DNA of 62,637 nucleotides from Secundilactobacillus similis DSM 23365 = JCM 2765 (GTDB lineage Bacteria > Bacillota > Bacilli > Lactobacillales > Lactobacillaceae). Below the pieces are notes generated by a model. That model was not told the origin of the DNA. It did no database searches and was given only the letters and a program-made list of their open reading frames with translations. The position numbers and the translations under genes are program-made. The stretch lies in the NCBI RefSeq assembly GCF_001311075.1, contig NZ_BBAD01000009.1, positions 1-62,637 of the forward strand, written 5' to 3'. Positions 17,591 to 25,978 of the stretch are shown piece by piece; positions within the stretch are counted from its first letter, which is position 1; each line of letters opens with the position of its first letter.

Positions 17591-17591
17591 A

Positions 17592-17619
17592 AAAACGCCC
17601 CCGTATGAACGAGGGCGTT
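17592..17619 (-). terminator. Terminator of the satellite minus-strand operon
   Basis: AACGCCC pairs with GGGCGTT; on the minus strand a T-run follows. It lies 40 bases past the last small gene, separating the operon from the repeat arrays. Confidence 0.75.
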
Positions 17620-17658
17620 GCTTATTCTGCTTTTTAAGGTGTGCATAATTTGCAGAGT

Positions 17659-17832
17659 TTATTCTAAACGATTTTCGTAGGTGTAACCGGGATGTTCTAT
17701 GTCGTCATTGAAGTATATTTCAATCTTAACGCCACGAATACGTTGGTAGTCCTTGAATATGCGGTGTAAGGTACTCACGCAATACCATAACAGTTGCTCT
17801 TGCATCATGGGCCAATTCATAACCGGTTTCAT
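17659..17832 (-). CDS. Small satellite protein (57 aa), unknown
   Basis: The start ATG overlaps the preceding gene's stop (ATGA), with GGGGG just upstream. The product starts MKPVMNWPMMQEQLLWYCVS, continues with a helix then a strand-like VKIEIYF segment, and ends in an acidic/aromatic tail. No known domain. Last gene before the operon terminator. Confidence 0.6.
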   Translation of the reverse strand: MKPVMNWPMMQEQLLWYCVSTLHRIFKDYQRIRGVKIEIYFNDDIEHPGYTYENRLE

Positions 17833-18248
17833 TCGTTGCCCCCTGATTCGTTTAATTGTGCTAACATTCCATAGGCCATTTGTCGCTGTTCTTCGGTAGA
17901 ATCTGGATCGTTTAACTGTTGATTAGCAACTGCACGAATTACATAGGCGTCTGCTATCCAGCCTAGTTCAGTTCGTTTAAAATGGCTGTCTGCAAACTGT
18001 TCGTACATTGGGTACATCCGTTTCATGCCTGCCACGGTGGTTGGCTCATAGTCACCGTTTGAAGTCTGTTCACACTCATCAATCAAGCCATTATCAATAG
18101 CTGCTTGGGTAGGCTGTCCGGTTTTGTCAATCATACCGGTGTCAATCATTCGCTTGTAAACCTGTTCTTTAGTTACGTTTAGGCCCGCTTTTTTCATCAT
18201 CGCAAAACCTTGTTCTACTAACGTGGGATATTCAATATTCATCTTCAT
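17829..18248 (-). CDS. Satellite protein of unknown function (139 aa)
   Basis: Mostly helical, acidic protein. An N-terminal segment (EYPTLVEQGFAMMKKAGLNV) is followed by TKEQVYKRMIDTGMIDKTGQ, which recalls phage-antirepressor C-terminal (KilA-C/Ant-like) wording, but the evidence is thin. It overlaps both neighbours by four bases (ATGA), so it is part of the translationally linked operon. Confidence 0.6.
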   Translation of the reverse strand: MKMNIEYPTLVEQGFAMMKKAGLNVTKEQVYKRMIDTGMIDKTGQPTQAAIDNGLIDECEQTSNGDYEPTTVAGMKRMYPMYEQFADSHFKRTELGWIADAYVIRAVANQQLNDPDSTEEQRQMAYGMLAQLNESGGNE

Positions 18249-18622
18249 TGCTCGTTCTCCATTCTGGTTAGTTTGTACTCGTTACCGTGGTTGTCGAAGT
18301 AGCGGTGACTATCACCATTGTAAGTCACGTCATAAAGCGTCATTGCTTGCTGTTGTACCTTGGGCATATCGTGAGTACGGATGTACTGTTTAACGGCTGT
18401 CGCACCTATTTTGAGCCGTCTAGCGATAGCCTGAACACTTAACCCGGCCCATATTAGTTCAGTCATGTGCGCTTGTTGGTATGGAACGGTAACAGTGCCA
18501 GTTTGTTCGCCAATTTTCAATTCTATCTGTACGGGTTCCTGCCTTACTCGTCTGTGGGGGCGCTTAGGCTGCTTATACAGCTTTACGGCTGTGAGATACT
18601 TAATCACCTTGTCATCAGCCAA
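18245..18622 (-). CDS. HTH-containing satellite protein
   Basis: 125 residues. A homeodomain/resolvase-like HTH is visible at about residues 57-81 (IWAGLSVQAIARRLKIGATAVKQYI). A basic N-terminal part (YKQPKRPHRRVRQ) precedes it. Probably binds DNA; target unknown. Overlaps the upstream gene by 19 bases and the downstream gene by four. Confidence 0.6.
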   Translation of the reverse strand: MADDKVIKYLTAVKLYKQPKRPHRRVRQEPVQIELKIGEQTGTVTVPYQQAHMTELIWAGLSVQAIARRLKIGATAVKQYIRTHDMPKVQQQAMTLYDVTYNGDSHRYFDNHGNEYKLTRMENEQ

Positions 18623-18849
18623 TCAACGTTAAACGCAATTTCTCGCACCGTCATGCCATCTAGGTAGCGGGCACTGATCCATTCTTTCGTACTCAGGCGG
18701 CCGGGTTCCTTACGTTCGGCTTGTTCACGTAAGCGAGTGGCGTACTCCCAAAAGGCTTTGCAAGTGGGACAGTCGGGCTGGTTGCAATGATAAACATCGT
18801 GCTGGCCCTCGATACTGGTCAGTTCCTTAACAGTGTATTGGTCATTCAT
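18604..18849 (-). CDS. Small protein with Cys motif and HTH-like tail
   Basis: 81 residues from ATG 18849, which overlaps the stop of the upstream gene; a longer frame from 18891 lies wholly in that gene. It has CNQPDCPTC near residue 20, a possible metal site, and WISARYLDGMTVREIAFNVDW near the C terminus resembling an HTH. Function unknown; the mix suggests a small DNA-binding regulator. Confidence 0.55.
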   Translation of the reverse strand: MNDQYTVKELTSIEGQHDVYHCNQPDCPTCKAFWEYATRLREQAERKEPGRLSTKEWISARYLDGMTVREIAFNVDWLMTR

Positions 18850-19120
18850 CGAACCACTTCTTTCGATCGAATAGGGTGGCCAGCAGTTCAATCAATTCAC
18901 GGCGCTGGTATTGTTCCATGCCGTTAGTCATGTCCCTAGCAGTGGCGGTAATTTCACCAGCTAACACGCCTTGCGTTAGTAGTGCGGTAAGTTTATCCTG
19001 TTGGGTGCCGGAATGTGATAAACAGTACATTTTGGCGCCCGATTCAACTACTCGCTTGCGTAGCGCACATAAATACTTGATTCGTTTGGTGTCTTCTTCG
19101 GTTGGTCTAGTCTTAATCAT
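18842..19120 (-). CDS. Satellite protein of unknown function (92 aa)
   Basis: Charged, helical protein beginning MIKTRPTEEDTKRIKYLCAL and ending in REL-IELLATLFDRKKW. No recognised motif. Starts five bases after the preceding gene's stop and overlaps the next gene by eight bases. Confidence 0.55.
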   Translation of the reverse strand: MIKTRPTEEDTKRIKYLCALRKRVVESGAKMYCLSHSGTQQDKLTALLTQGVLAGEITATARDMTNGMEQYQRRELIELLATLFDRKKWFDE

Positions 19121-19125
19121 GGTTG

Positions 19126-19455
19126 TTATCCCTCCAGTTCATTTTCTAGGTACTGGCGTTTAGCGGGGCCGTCTTCAATCTGGCCCCATGTCATATCATT
19201 CAAACGGTCGGCAACGTCATCGAGGTTAACCAAACCGTTGTTCACATCGTGGGATAGTTTAGCAATCTCGGTTTCAAGCTTTGCCGTATAACGGATGCGG
19301 TCAGCTAACAACTGATCTAAATGCCAGTCATCCGTTGCCAGCAGCTCTTTAATGAGTTCTGCAATGCGGGCCTGTTCGTAGCGGTAAAAGTCACCGTGTT
19401 CCATGAAGTCCCGAATCTGAAACAGGGTAGCAGCGTCAATATATTTTTTAGTCAT
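19126..19455 (-). CDS. Satellite protein of unknown function (109 aa)
   Basis: Acidic, helical, probably partly coiled-coil (IAELIKELLATDDWHLDQLL, TAKLETEIAKLSHDVN). ATG 19455 with GAGGTG upstream. The gap 19456-19550 holds an open stretch in the frame ending ATGA on this start, but no start codon of its own that I would trust. Confidence 0.55.
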   Translation of the reverse strand: MTKKYIDAATLFQIRDFMEHGDFYRYEQARIAELIKELLATDDWHLDQLLADRIRYTAKLETEIAKLSHDVNNGLVNLDDVADRLNDMTWGQIEDGPAKRQYLENELEG

Positions 19456-19550
19456 CGTTTCACCTCGGTTAGTAGTGGCAACGCTATGGGTTTGTCATCC
19501 GTTCGCATTACCAACGCATAGCGAACGCAATGCGATTCTATGCGGCCGCA

Positions 19551-19967
19551 TTATAGTGTGTCCTTAATGCGGATGGTGGCCCCGTCACTGGTAGTGGTGA
19601 CTTCTAACAAGTCAGAACCAAGTTCCCGCCACAACACGGGATCGTCAGCAACGGCACTCAGGTAGCTGTTAATGTCGGTCTGCTCTAGTTGGCTTAGATT
19701 GCGCTGCTCAGTGGCAATTTGTTTCTTGTACTGCGCAATCCCGGCTTGTTTCTCGTCATCCGTTTCAGCGAGGTAGTAACCTGAATCTTTGTTGTTGCGG
19801 CTGGCCATGATGGGGAGGCCCACCGCTCTTAGTGCTTCGATTGAATCATATACGGCCCGTTCGCTTAGGCCAGTGGCGGTAATAAGCTGCTTCTTACTGG
19901 TTTTGTGGGCTTGACCCTTGTGGATGCAGCGTAACACGGCAACGTCTTGCTTGATTAGTTTTCTCAT
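19551..19967 (-). CDS. Winged-helix (HTH_11-like) regulator of the satellite
   Basis: 138 residues from ATG 19967 (AGGGGG upstream). The N-terminal winged helix is clear: VAVLRCIHKGQAHKTSKKQL, then ATGLSERAVYDSIEALRAVG as recognition helix and a wing ending GYYLAE. The C-terminal half is acidic and helical. Probable transcription regulator. Sits between the replication origin and the small-gene chain. Confidence 0.65.
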   Translation of the reverse strand: MRKLIKQDVAVLRCIHKGQAHKTSKKQLITATGLSERAVYDSIEALRAVGLPIMASRNNKDSGYYLAETDDEKQAGIAQYKKQIATEQRNLSQLEQTDINSYLSAVADDPVLWRELGSDLLEVTTTSDGATIRIKDTL

Positions 19968-19977
19968 GATAGCCCCC

Positions 19978-20391
19978 TTAGTTCCACTGATTAGTTGATA
20001 CCTGACGTACCCGTTCAACACTGGTTGCTGTAATGTGATACCGCCAATTCATTTCGTCGGCGTTCCATGGTTCAAAGCCAGCAATCAACATAGCTCCTTT
20101 GAACTCACCATTAGTCACGTAAAAACCAAGTGGTGAGTGTTCAAAATAGTGCTTTAGTCCGTATGAAGTGTGTTGACGGCAAACTTTAGTCGCTGGTTGA
20201 AACACGTTAATCATCCAAGCAACTAAAGTCGTTTTTTCGTTGGCTGCTAGTCGTTTAAACTGGTCAGCGGCATTGTCATTCGAGTTGTTGGCCACTCCTA
20301 ATTTGCTAACCCGTGGTTGATCTAATACGGATTCACGTTCAGTAATCCAAGCTAACAATTTCTCTCTATGGTGCTGTAATAATGTTGTCAA
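19978..20391 (-). CDS. Satellite protein of unknown function (137 aa)
   Basis: N-terminal charged helix (LLQHHREKLLAWITERESVL), a middle part with KTTLVAWMINVFQPATKV, and a C-terminal part rich in aromatic residues (GFYVTNGEFKGAMLIAGFEP). No known domain. Ends 11 bases before the winged-helix gene. Confidence 0.5.
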   Translation of the reverse strand: MTTLLQHHREKLLAWITERESVLDQPRVSKLGVANNSNDNAADQFKRLAANEKTTLVAWMINVFQPATKVCRQHTSYGLKHYFEHSPLGFYVTNGEFKGAMLIAGFEPWNADEMNWRYHITATSVERVRQVSTNQWN

Positions 20392-20419
20392 AATAGTTCA
20401 CCTCGTTATTTGATATTCG

Positions 20420-20769
20420 TTAAATACTGAGCGTTACGGGTAACCAGTGTAGTTGTCGATAGCTGCGCTGAATCCGTGCGATTGGAAGTGTCAGCGTCTT
20501 GCCATCGGTGTAATATGTCAAAAGGTCGCTGACGTGCATTTTGATGTGGTCACGCACGAGTATGCGATTGATCAACTCGGTAGCCTGTTGGTTCCAGTCT
20601 GACCAATAACATAGGTTTTGATGATGACTGGAAGCGATGAGTTGGTTACCATGCCATTCAAAATTGCAGTCGTCGAATAATTGTTCGAGTCTGCGAAGCT
20701 GGTGCCGGGATTATCTTTCACATAATTAACTATGTGCTGTTCTACGTCAGATACGGTTGTGGTTTTCAT
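20420..20769 (-). CDS. Satellite protein, reading frame broken by one base
   Basis: ATG 20769 gives MKTTTVSDVEQHIVNYVKDN. Near 20712 the frame must shift; beyond it the next frame reads SRHQLRRLEQLFDDCNFEWH and stays open to a stop at 20420, ending in QRSYRQLHWLPVTLSI. With one base restored the protein is about 116 residues. The carried-through amino-acid pattern is protein-like, so the short frame stopping at 20572 is not the real end. No known family. Confidence 0.55.
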
Positions 20770-20794
20770 ATTGATTACCTCGTTTTATAGTTGG

Positions 20795-21150
20795 TTTGGG
20801 TAGCGGTGGTAGCGATAGAGCGGGTTTGGGTAGCGATACAAATGTTATATCGCTACCCACCTAAATGCCGTTAGATTAACGTTTGTAGCAATTTGGGTAG
20901 CGATGGTAGCGATAGGGTGCTAGCTCTTTATTATTATGGTTATGGTTCTTTTTTTAGATTTATCTATAAAAAGGAACAGATAACCGCTACCACCGCCACC
21001 CAACCGGCCTGCATCTCTTTGATACCAACGGATGTGGGCATTTTTGTATCGCTACCCAAAATTGGTTGTACCGCTACCCAACATTTTCAAACGTAGTTGT
21101 ACCAAGGTGTTTCGGCCTTGGGGTATCGCTACCCATATCGCTACCCATTT
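20795..21150. other. Putative satellite replication origin (iterons flanking an AT-rich tract)
   Basis: GGTAGCGAT words run forward at about 20799, 20809, 20829, 20895 and 20904. An AT-rich stretch fills 20928-20980. Beyond it the words run in reverse (ATCGCTACC) near 21049, 21126 and 21138, with ACCGCTACC variants near 20983 and 21071. One reverse copy (20849) lies in the left arm. Opposed iterons around an AT-rich tract directly behind the helicase gene is the layout of staphylococcal pathogenicity island origins. Confidence 0.75.
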
Positions 21151-22697
21151 TTATTGCTCACGCTTAAATTCAACGTATTTTTTGCCATGGGACTGACTTT
21201 CGATGTACGTAATGCCAGCTTGTTTCAGTATCGGCTGATCACGCTTCAATCTACCTTTTACCTGATTGGACTTCGGAATAGCCCCCCGGTTGTCGTAGGG
21301 TCGTAGCTGTCGAGTTGCTTAATTTTATTAATGAGTTGGGCCTTTTGAATTCGTAGTTCGGACTGACTACCCATTATTTCTAGAATGCCACTCACGAATG
21401 GGTTAGTTTCGATGGTGTCCATTACTGACTGGTGACGGTTCTTGTCGTATACATCACCGAAGTAGGTTCGGATGGCGTTTAGTCGTCGGTGTCCGTCTTC
21501 GATGAAACGGCACCAATCGACCATACGGCCATTGCTATAAGTTGATTCGCCATGGTGCTTTAAACTGTCTACGGCCACGTTGAGTAAGGCACCTAATATC
21601 AACGGATGATGTTCATCGAACCAAGCGTAAATCTCTTTTTCTGGCCGCCGTTTGGTTACGGGTACCACTTCGAGAACAATTGAGCGGTCTAATAAGTCCT
21701 GACGTTTTGCAAGGTCATCAATCCCGTTAATGATGACGGATCGCCCCAACTTAACAAGCACCTCGTCACTGTCGGTGTAGAGTGAACGCTTGCTATAACT
21801 CTGGTTGGTTGCAATGGTACAGAGCATATCACTGACTTCTGGGGTTATACTACCGGCTGAAAAGTTATCGTAGGCTAATGTATGCTGGTGCATGGTGTCG
21901 ATGGCTAGGCTGTCCACGGTGGGACGTGGGCGTGAGATTAAGTTTTTACGTTTGGCCGGGTCGATGACGCTACGAATGATTCTGCTGGCGGTTGATTTAC
22001 CGGCCCCGGCCGTACCTTGTAACACTAGAATGGGCTTTGCGTGGTCACATAGTAGGCCGCCGATCAACCAGCCTGTGACTAGGGTTAGACTGTCGTTACT
22101 GTTCCCACCAAAATTGAGCACCTCGTTGAAATTTTGCAAGTCTGTATAACTGCCATTGGAATCTGGTATCGGCAAGGCGTTCATATCGGGCGTTCGACAA
22201 AACCATATTGGGCTGTTAGCAATGATATGCCAGCCGTTAGAGGTGATTTCGACAACCTCCCAGTTCTCGTTACAGAGGTCTAAATAGAGATTGCCATTGT
22301 GCTCACTAGTTCGTAAGGCCACTTTTTTGAAGCTGCCATGAGTACGGGCGTATACACCGAAATATTCTGCTATCACATCATAAATTGCACGGGCCAACAC
22401 CTTTTGAGTAGCAGCATCGTATCGACTGTAAACGTAATCGTGAAACTCTAATGAATCAACGCCATATACCTCGTAATGGTTCTTCACTTTGCGGCGAATA
22501 AAGGCCCGCCGTTCATCGTTGTACCCAAACTCTATATGATCGTCTAAGATTAATTGCTTAACCTCGTTAGTAACGCTTTTTCCCTGTTCGGCGCTGTCGC
22601 TTGCGGGCATGATACTGGCCTCGTAAGATTCAGCGGCGGCCATCATCTCCGCATCCTTAAACACTGACGTATCAAGATTTCGTTTTGTCAAAATCAC
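21151..22697 (-). CDS. Replication helicase/initiator (D5-like ATPase), frame broken near the 3' end
   Basis: About 515 residues if one base is restored near 21266. A superfamily 3-type helicase core has Walker A GTAGAGKST (~230), with Walker B and sensor regions following (TLAYDNFSAG, VIINGIDDLAKRQDLLDRSI). As read, the frame stops at 21258, but the neighbouring frame continues with NQVKGRLKRDQPILKQAGIT and ends at 21151 in VEFKREQ, a winged-helix-like tail likely to bind the origin. The stop lies against the iterons. It overlaps the prim-pol gene end by four bases. Confidence 0.8.
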
Positions 22698-23516
22698 TTC
22701 ACTTCGCTTTCTCGTTTGAGTATTGATTTGAATATCTGATTAACTTCCTTATCGGGTAGGGGTGTTGGCAAGTTGCTGTTTGCCAAGTGTAGTGCCTGAT
22801 ATGCGGCATCCGGGCGCACTGGCGTTGCTAAAAGGCGGCCACATAGCGAGGTTAGGTAAATATTGCGGGTACCATCATCGGCGTTGGGGTAAAACAGTTC
22901 ACCAATTAAGTTACCGGCCGTGTTTGTCGGCGAGCCAGCTTCTTGAAATGCTGAGGTTCCTTGTTTGTGAGCAAGCTTAGTAACCACTGAGGCACTCGGC
23001 GGAATCTAGTGGAGAAGTAACACCATTATCAATAGCTTGATAACATCCGCTAGCGGTTGTTGTACCAGCGTATGGGGTTCCGTTTGCTTGTATGTCGATA
23101 CCGGTGTAGGCGGCTAGTTTTGGCTCACTGAACTTACATAATGCGGTGCTCTTGATATGAATGTCGGTGGGGTGGCGGAAAAAGTAGTGTAACCCGCCAT
23201 GTGGAGTTTTCATAATGTAGGTGTTTTCGGTTAGGCGATCATATTCAGCAGCTAACTTGCGATAGGAACTTAAACCGTCTAATTTACTCTTGTGATTCAC
23301 ATCAATATCAACGATTAACAAATGATTGGATTCTAGTGCTATGCCGATATTAAAACGCCGGTTGTTATCGAACCAGCGTTTCACAGTAGCTACATCGAGG
23401 GCAGCGTCATGAAAGCCGTGTGCACTGATTGGTTTAGTTCCGTTTGTTTGTAGCGGGTAAACGGGTATACCAGCGTCAACCAGTTGAAGTGCTGTTTCCA
23501 GCTTACTTTCGGTCAT
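22694..23516 (-). CDS. Bifunctional primase-polymerase with PriCT domain, frame broken near 22980
   Basis: N-terminal prim-pol domain: DAGIPVYPLQTNGTKPISAHG, LIVDIDVNHKSKLDG (catalytic acidic pair) and MKTPHGGLHYFF (conserved His). The frame stops at 22977 after SPLDSAEC; an overlapping frame resumes and carries the PriCT domain (RNIYLTSLCGRLLATPV ... EVNQIFKSIL) to 22694. A PQW triplet readable in the third frame between them suggests two nearby indels. Start ATG 23516 has AGGAGG upstream. Together with the helicase it forms the satellite replication module. Confidence 0.78.
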
Positions 23517-23531
23517 GATTGCCACCTCCTG

Positions 23532-23792
23532 TTAATGGCACGTAATGTTAAGCAGCGGGATCATGGGCCGTGGTGCCGTGATCGTCTTTTGAAGAGCGGT
23601 CAGCCAAGACTGCGTATTGTTTGCACTATTCTGCAATGACTTGCGCAAGGCCAGTAGTTGCTGCCGCCGTTCGACTGATAACCGTGTTCTGGTTAACATT
23701 TCATCTAGTGCAGTCAGTTGTTCCAATAGGGTGCTTAATGATGACTGAGCGTTTGAAATGTAGCGTTCTTGTGCGTTGATGTTAGTTGTCAT
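23532..23792 (-). CDS. Small coiled-coil satellite protein, unknown
   Basis: 86 residues from ATG 23792, overlapping the upstream gene's end. Long helical heptad-like stretch (STLLEQLTALDEMLTRTRLS, RRQQLLALRKSLQNSANNTQ). No known domain. Ends 16 bases before the prim-pol gene. Confidence 0.55.
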   Translation of the reverse strand: MTTNINAQERYISNAQSSLSTLLEQLTALDEMLTRTRLSVERRQQLLALRKSLQNSANNTQSWLTALQKTITAPRPMIPLLNITCH

Positions 23793-24084
23793 GGGTGTGA
23801 GCCTCGCTTTCACGTTCAGAAATTAGGTCTTCGAGATATGGAATGATTCGCTGTCCATCATTGATCCGTTGTGCCACGGTTCTGTTTCGGTCAGTTAGTA
23901 GTATTGAGGTCATGATTAGTGCATCTGGCATGGCCTGAATTGCCGCATCGTTTAGACAGTAAAATTCTTGGGTGGTCGTTAGTTCAGGATTGGCGGTTTG
24001 TTTCATCAATCTTTGCAGATGTTGAAAGGCACCTAATGCCGACTGGTGAATATAGAGCATCATTTCTTGTGCGTCATCGCTCAT
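23782..24084 (-). CDS. Satellite protein of unknown function (100 aa)
   Basis: Helical and acidic; LMKQTANPELTTTQEFYCLN is a distinctive central segment. Start overlaps the previous gene's stop (ATGA), so translation is coupled. Similar small acidic helical proteins precede primases in many satellites; no function assigned. Confidence 0.55.
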   Translation of the reverse strand: MSDDAQEMMLYIHQSALGAFQHLQRLMKQTANPELTTTQEFYCLNDAAIQAMPDALIMTSILLTDRNRTVAQRINDGQRIIPYLEDLISERESEAHTHDN

Positions 24085-24371
24085 TTATTAGCCTCCTGAT
24101 TGTCGCTTAAGTCGCCATGCAACGAGTCGGCTAGTTGCGTGTTCAGCGTTGCTAGCTTGATTGACTCTGTGACCAATGCTAGGGCGCTTATTATCGCCGC
24201 CTGTTGCTGTCCAAGTGCGTGAATGACCGTTTCAGTGGTTACGTTGCTGGCGTCGTTCTGTACCGCATTAAGCGTCATTTTAGCGGATGTGAGTAATTCA
24301 ATGATTTGATAGTTACGTTGGCTAAGATGAATTGCTTTCATCCGTGCCGGTTTATTTTGCTGATTGTTCAA
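24081..24371 (-). CDS. Small helical satellite protein (96 aa)
   Basis: Start TTG 24371 with GGGGAG six bases upstream. Almost entirely helical, Ala/Leu/Ser/Thr-rich (TVIHALGQQQAAIISALALV). Overlaps its neighbours by four bases on both sides. No known family recognised. Confidence 0.55.
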   Translation of the reverse strand: MNNQQNKPARMKAIHLSQRNYQIIELLTSAKMTLNAVQNDASNVTTETVIHALGQQQAAIISALALVTESIKLATLNTQLADSLHGDLSDNQEANK

Positions 24372-24513
24372 TGTAATCTCCCCGTTTCCTTATAATTTGG
24401 GGGCAACTCTGGTAGAATGAATACACGAAAAGAGCTATACGGAATGCCTTTTTCATAGGTGTGTGCTGGGTCGCCAAACTTACAGCATACGCCGTTTTTG
24501 TATTCTCTAACAT
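24368..24513 (-). CDS. Small satellite protein, frame likely broken just after the start
   Basis: From ATG 24513 the frame as read gives an unlikely peptide, but one base later the sequence reads VREYKNGVCCKFGDPAHTYE and continues to a stop at 24368, ending in PELPPNYKETGRLH. A lost G after ATG would explain it. About 48 residues, with two adjacent Cys. Stop overlaps the start of the next gene (TTGA). Confidence 0.45.
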
Positions 24514-24520
24514 AATCGTC

Positions 24521-24622
24521 CTAATCCTCTTTCATGAACTGTGCTAAGTAAATGCCAATGCTAATTCCGGCTATCAATGCTGGTATTGCTGAAATAAACA
24601 TAACACCACAAACGTTACTCAT
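24521..24622 (-). CDS. Very small single-helix membrane protein (33 aa)
   Basis: ATG 24622 with a strong AAAGGAAGTGA upstream. It encodes MSNVCGVMFISAIPALIAGI followed by a short hydrophobic stretch and a charged tail (FMKED). One membrane helix. Small predicted membrane peptides like this are common in phage early operons. Confidence 0.5.
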   Translation of the reverse strand: MSNVCGVMFISAIPALIAGISIGIYLAQFMKED

Positions 24623-24706
24623 TGTTACTCACTTCCTTTCAGGCTGACGGATGATCTACTAATCGAATGGCTGCCAATACATCACTAAACAATATTGCAT
24701 AACCCT

Positions 24707-24719
24707 ACCGCCCACCGGT
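24707..24719 (+). repeat. 13-bp satellite repeat, copy 2
   Basis: ACCGCCCACCGGT, preceded by CT as in the copy at 27321; just downstream of the Xis-like gene. Confidence 0.6.
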
Positions 24720-24728
24720 TTGATTATT

Positions 24729-25022
24729 TTAGAGTGTCTTCATAAACTCGTTTAGTTCGTGCTTGTTGGCAACAAACATGTCCACGTCACCAAGGTAGGT
24801 CACTGGCAGCCCTCGTTGATTAATTAATACGTTAAGGGTCGAGGTGCTTACGTCCAGCCATTGTGCGATGTGTTTTTTTGACGCAATCCATTGCGAATCT
24901 ATCCCGGTTTGTTCCCGGGCCGCTTCTACGGCGTCTGTGATGGTCGTCATGACGGTTTCACGTAAGGCGGCAGTGTATTCGGGGTCTAATACTACTTTGA
25001 GCTGTGGTGCCGATTTATCCAT
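24729..25022 (-). CDS. Excisionase/AlpA-like DNA-binding protein
   Basis: 97 residues from ATG 25022, which has AAGGAGG ten bases upstream (a TTG at 25031 is too close). The C-terminal half reads IASKKHIAQWLDVSTSTLNV then a short wing and a second helix (NKHELNEFMKTL), like the winged HTH of Xis/AlpA and MerR-type excisionases. The N-terminal part is an amphipathic helix (LRETVMTTITDAVEAAREQ). Likely works with the integrase in excision or controls satellite genes. Confidence 0.6.
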   Translation of the reverse strand: MDKSAPQLKVVLDPEYTAALRETVMTTITDAVEAAREQTGIDSQWIASKKHIAQWLDVSTSTLNVLINQRGLPVTYLGDVDMFVANKHELNEFMKTL

Positions 25023-25027
25023 GTTGA

Positions 25028-25297
25028 TCAATCCTCCTTAGTAAACTTCAAACGTGAGTCCCTGTCGAAATAGGTTTCATTCATCCGTACTTCATCAATC
25101 GTTACACTGTCTTGATAGCCTTCGTACTCTTCTGTACAGTCGCCAGTAGGTACGTCATCTCTTGCCCATTTCATGGCAAAAGCATCACGGGCACGTTCTG
25201 CCTTCTCTCGACTGTTAAAGATACCGATTAATGCGGATGCTGAGGGCTTATCAATCCAACGAATACTTACATTCATAGTTGCCAAAAATAATTTCAT
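25028..25297 (-). CDS. Satellite protein of unknown function (89 aa)
   Basis: Starts MKLFLATMNVSIRWIDKPSA; alpha/beta, with a segment ALIGIFNSREKAERARDAFA and an acidic C terminus. Start overlaps the stop of the antirepressor (ATGA). No recognised domain. Confidence 0.55.
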   Translation of the reverse strand: MKLFLATMNVSIRWIDKPSASALIGIFNSREKAERARDAFAMKWARDDVPTGDCTEEYEGYQDSVTIDEVRMNETYFDRDSRLKFTKED

Positions 25298-25940
25298 TGT
25301 GCGGTTTCTCCCTTCTTGACTGGCAACGTAACTTTAACGTGCTGATGAGAGTAAACAATCTCGTTTACTTTAATATCCAGCCCATACTTTTCCTTCATCG
25401 TCATTAGCTCAACGACTTCATCGAGTATCTTTTCTCGATCAATTAACATCGCCGGTGTCATATCACGTTTGGCAATTAACTTAGGCAGTCCATACATATT
25501 TGCAATAGCCTTGTTGGTGATCTGGTTAGCTTTGATGAAGTTAACCTTTCTATCATCTATTGCTTGAACCTTTGCCATAGCTGCCTTCTGGTGCTCAACG
25601 TCCATCATGGTGAATACTTGCGTTGGCCCTAAGCCGATTGACTGGCGTAACCCTTTAATCACATCATGCGTCCAGTGCTTGAATCTCTTTGCTTCGGGTA
25701 AATGACTACCAGCCACTAAATCATAAATGCCACCTTCAGTGATAACTACTCGCTTTGGATTACCTACAATACCGTCGTGAATCACGACGGTATTCTTGTC
25801 TTCGGGATCAACGTGCCGTCGAATAGCATCACGACTATTCACATAATCCAGCGCATCCGTTACATCATTGCCGTATGCCACCCATTCCCCGTTAACCTCA
25901 ATAAAACGATGATGTGACCATTCCAGTTCTCTGTTCTCAT
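25294..25940 (-). CDS. Phage antirepressor with BRO-N-like domain, frame broken after the start
   Basis: The uninterrupted part begins AYGNDVTDALDYVNSRDAIR, with VDPEDKNTVVI and GGIYDLVAGSHLPEAKRFKHW, the core of the BRO-N/antirepressor fold. The missing N-terminal part (ELEWSHHRFIEVNGEWVAYG) is readable upstream up to the ATG at 25940, which has GAGGAG before it, if one base (a G after ATG) is restored. The C-terminal half is a KilA-like region. Expected to counter the CI-like repressor or control induction. About 215 residues. Confidence 0.75.
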
Positions 25941-25978
25941 GGTAATTCTCCTCTCTGCTGTGACGTGGTAGCAGATGA

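Larger units (their letters stand above)
14370..17591. repeat. Long non-coding region packed with paired short direct repeats
   Basis: About 3.2 kb with no supportable gene. Many different short words occur in pairs 9-11 bp apart, the words differing between pairs. Examples are ACCTACCC twice near 14806-14826, CAGGTTTT/CAAGTTTT pairs at 15791, 15825 and 15859 (34-bp period), TTGATGTT twice near 15920-15947, CTTGTTAG three times in 16023-16054, TACCATCAT copies in 16976-17043, and TTAGCAT twice near 17302. Separate arrays are listed below. The satellite's own origin iterons have the same geometry, so these could be origin-like or decoy sites. Confidence 0.75.

Noticed and set aside
14500..17591. 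A CRISPR array
   Set aside because: Units vary in length and backbone, repeats are short and imperfect, there are no equal-length unique spacers and no cas gene is near.
17461..17646. A 61-codon minus-strand frame across the 32-bp array
   Set aside because: It is a by-product of the repeat units, has no ribosome site and overlaps the operon terminator.
19456..19550. A possible 35-codon gene ending ATGA on the 109-aa gene
   Set aside because: The amino-acid pattern looks plausible but there is no in-frame start with a ribosome site, so it is not annotated.
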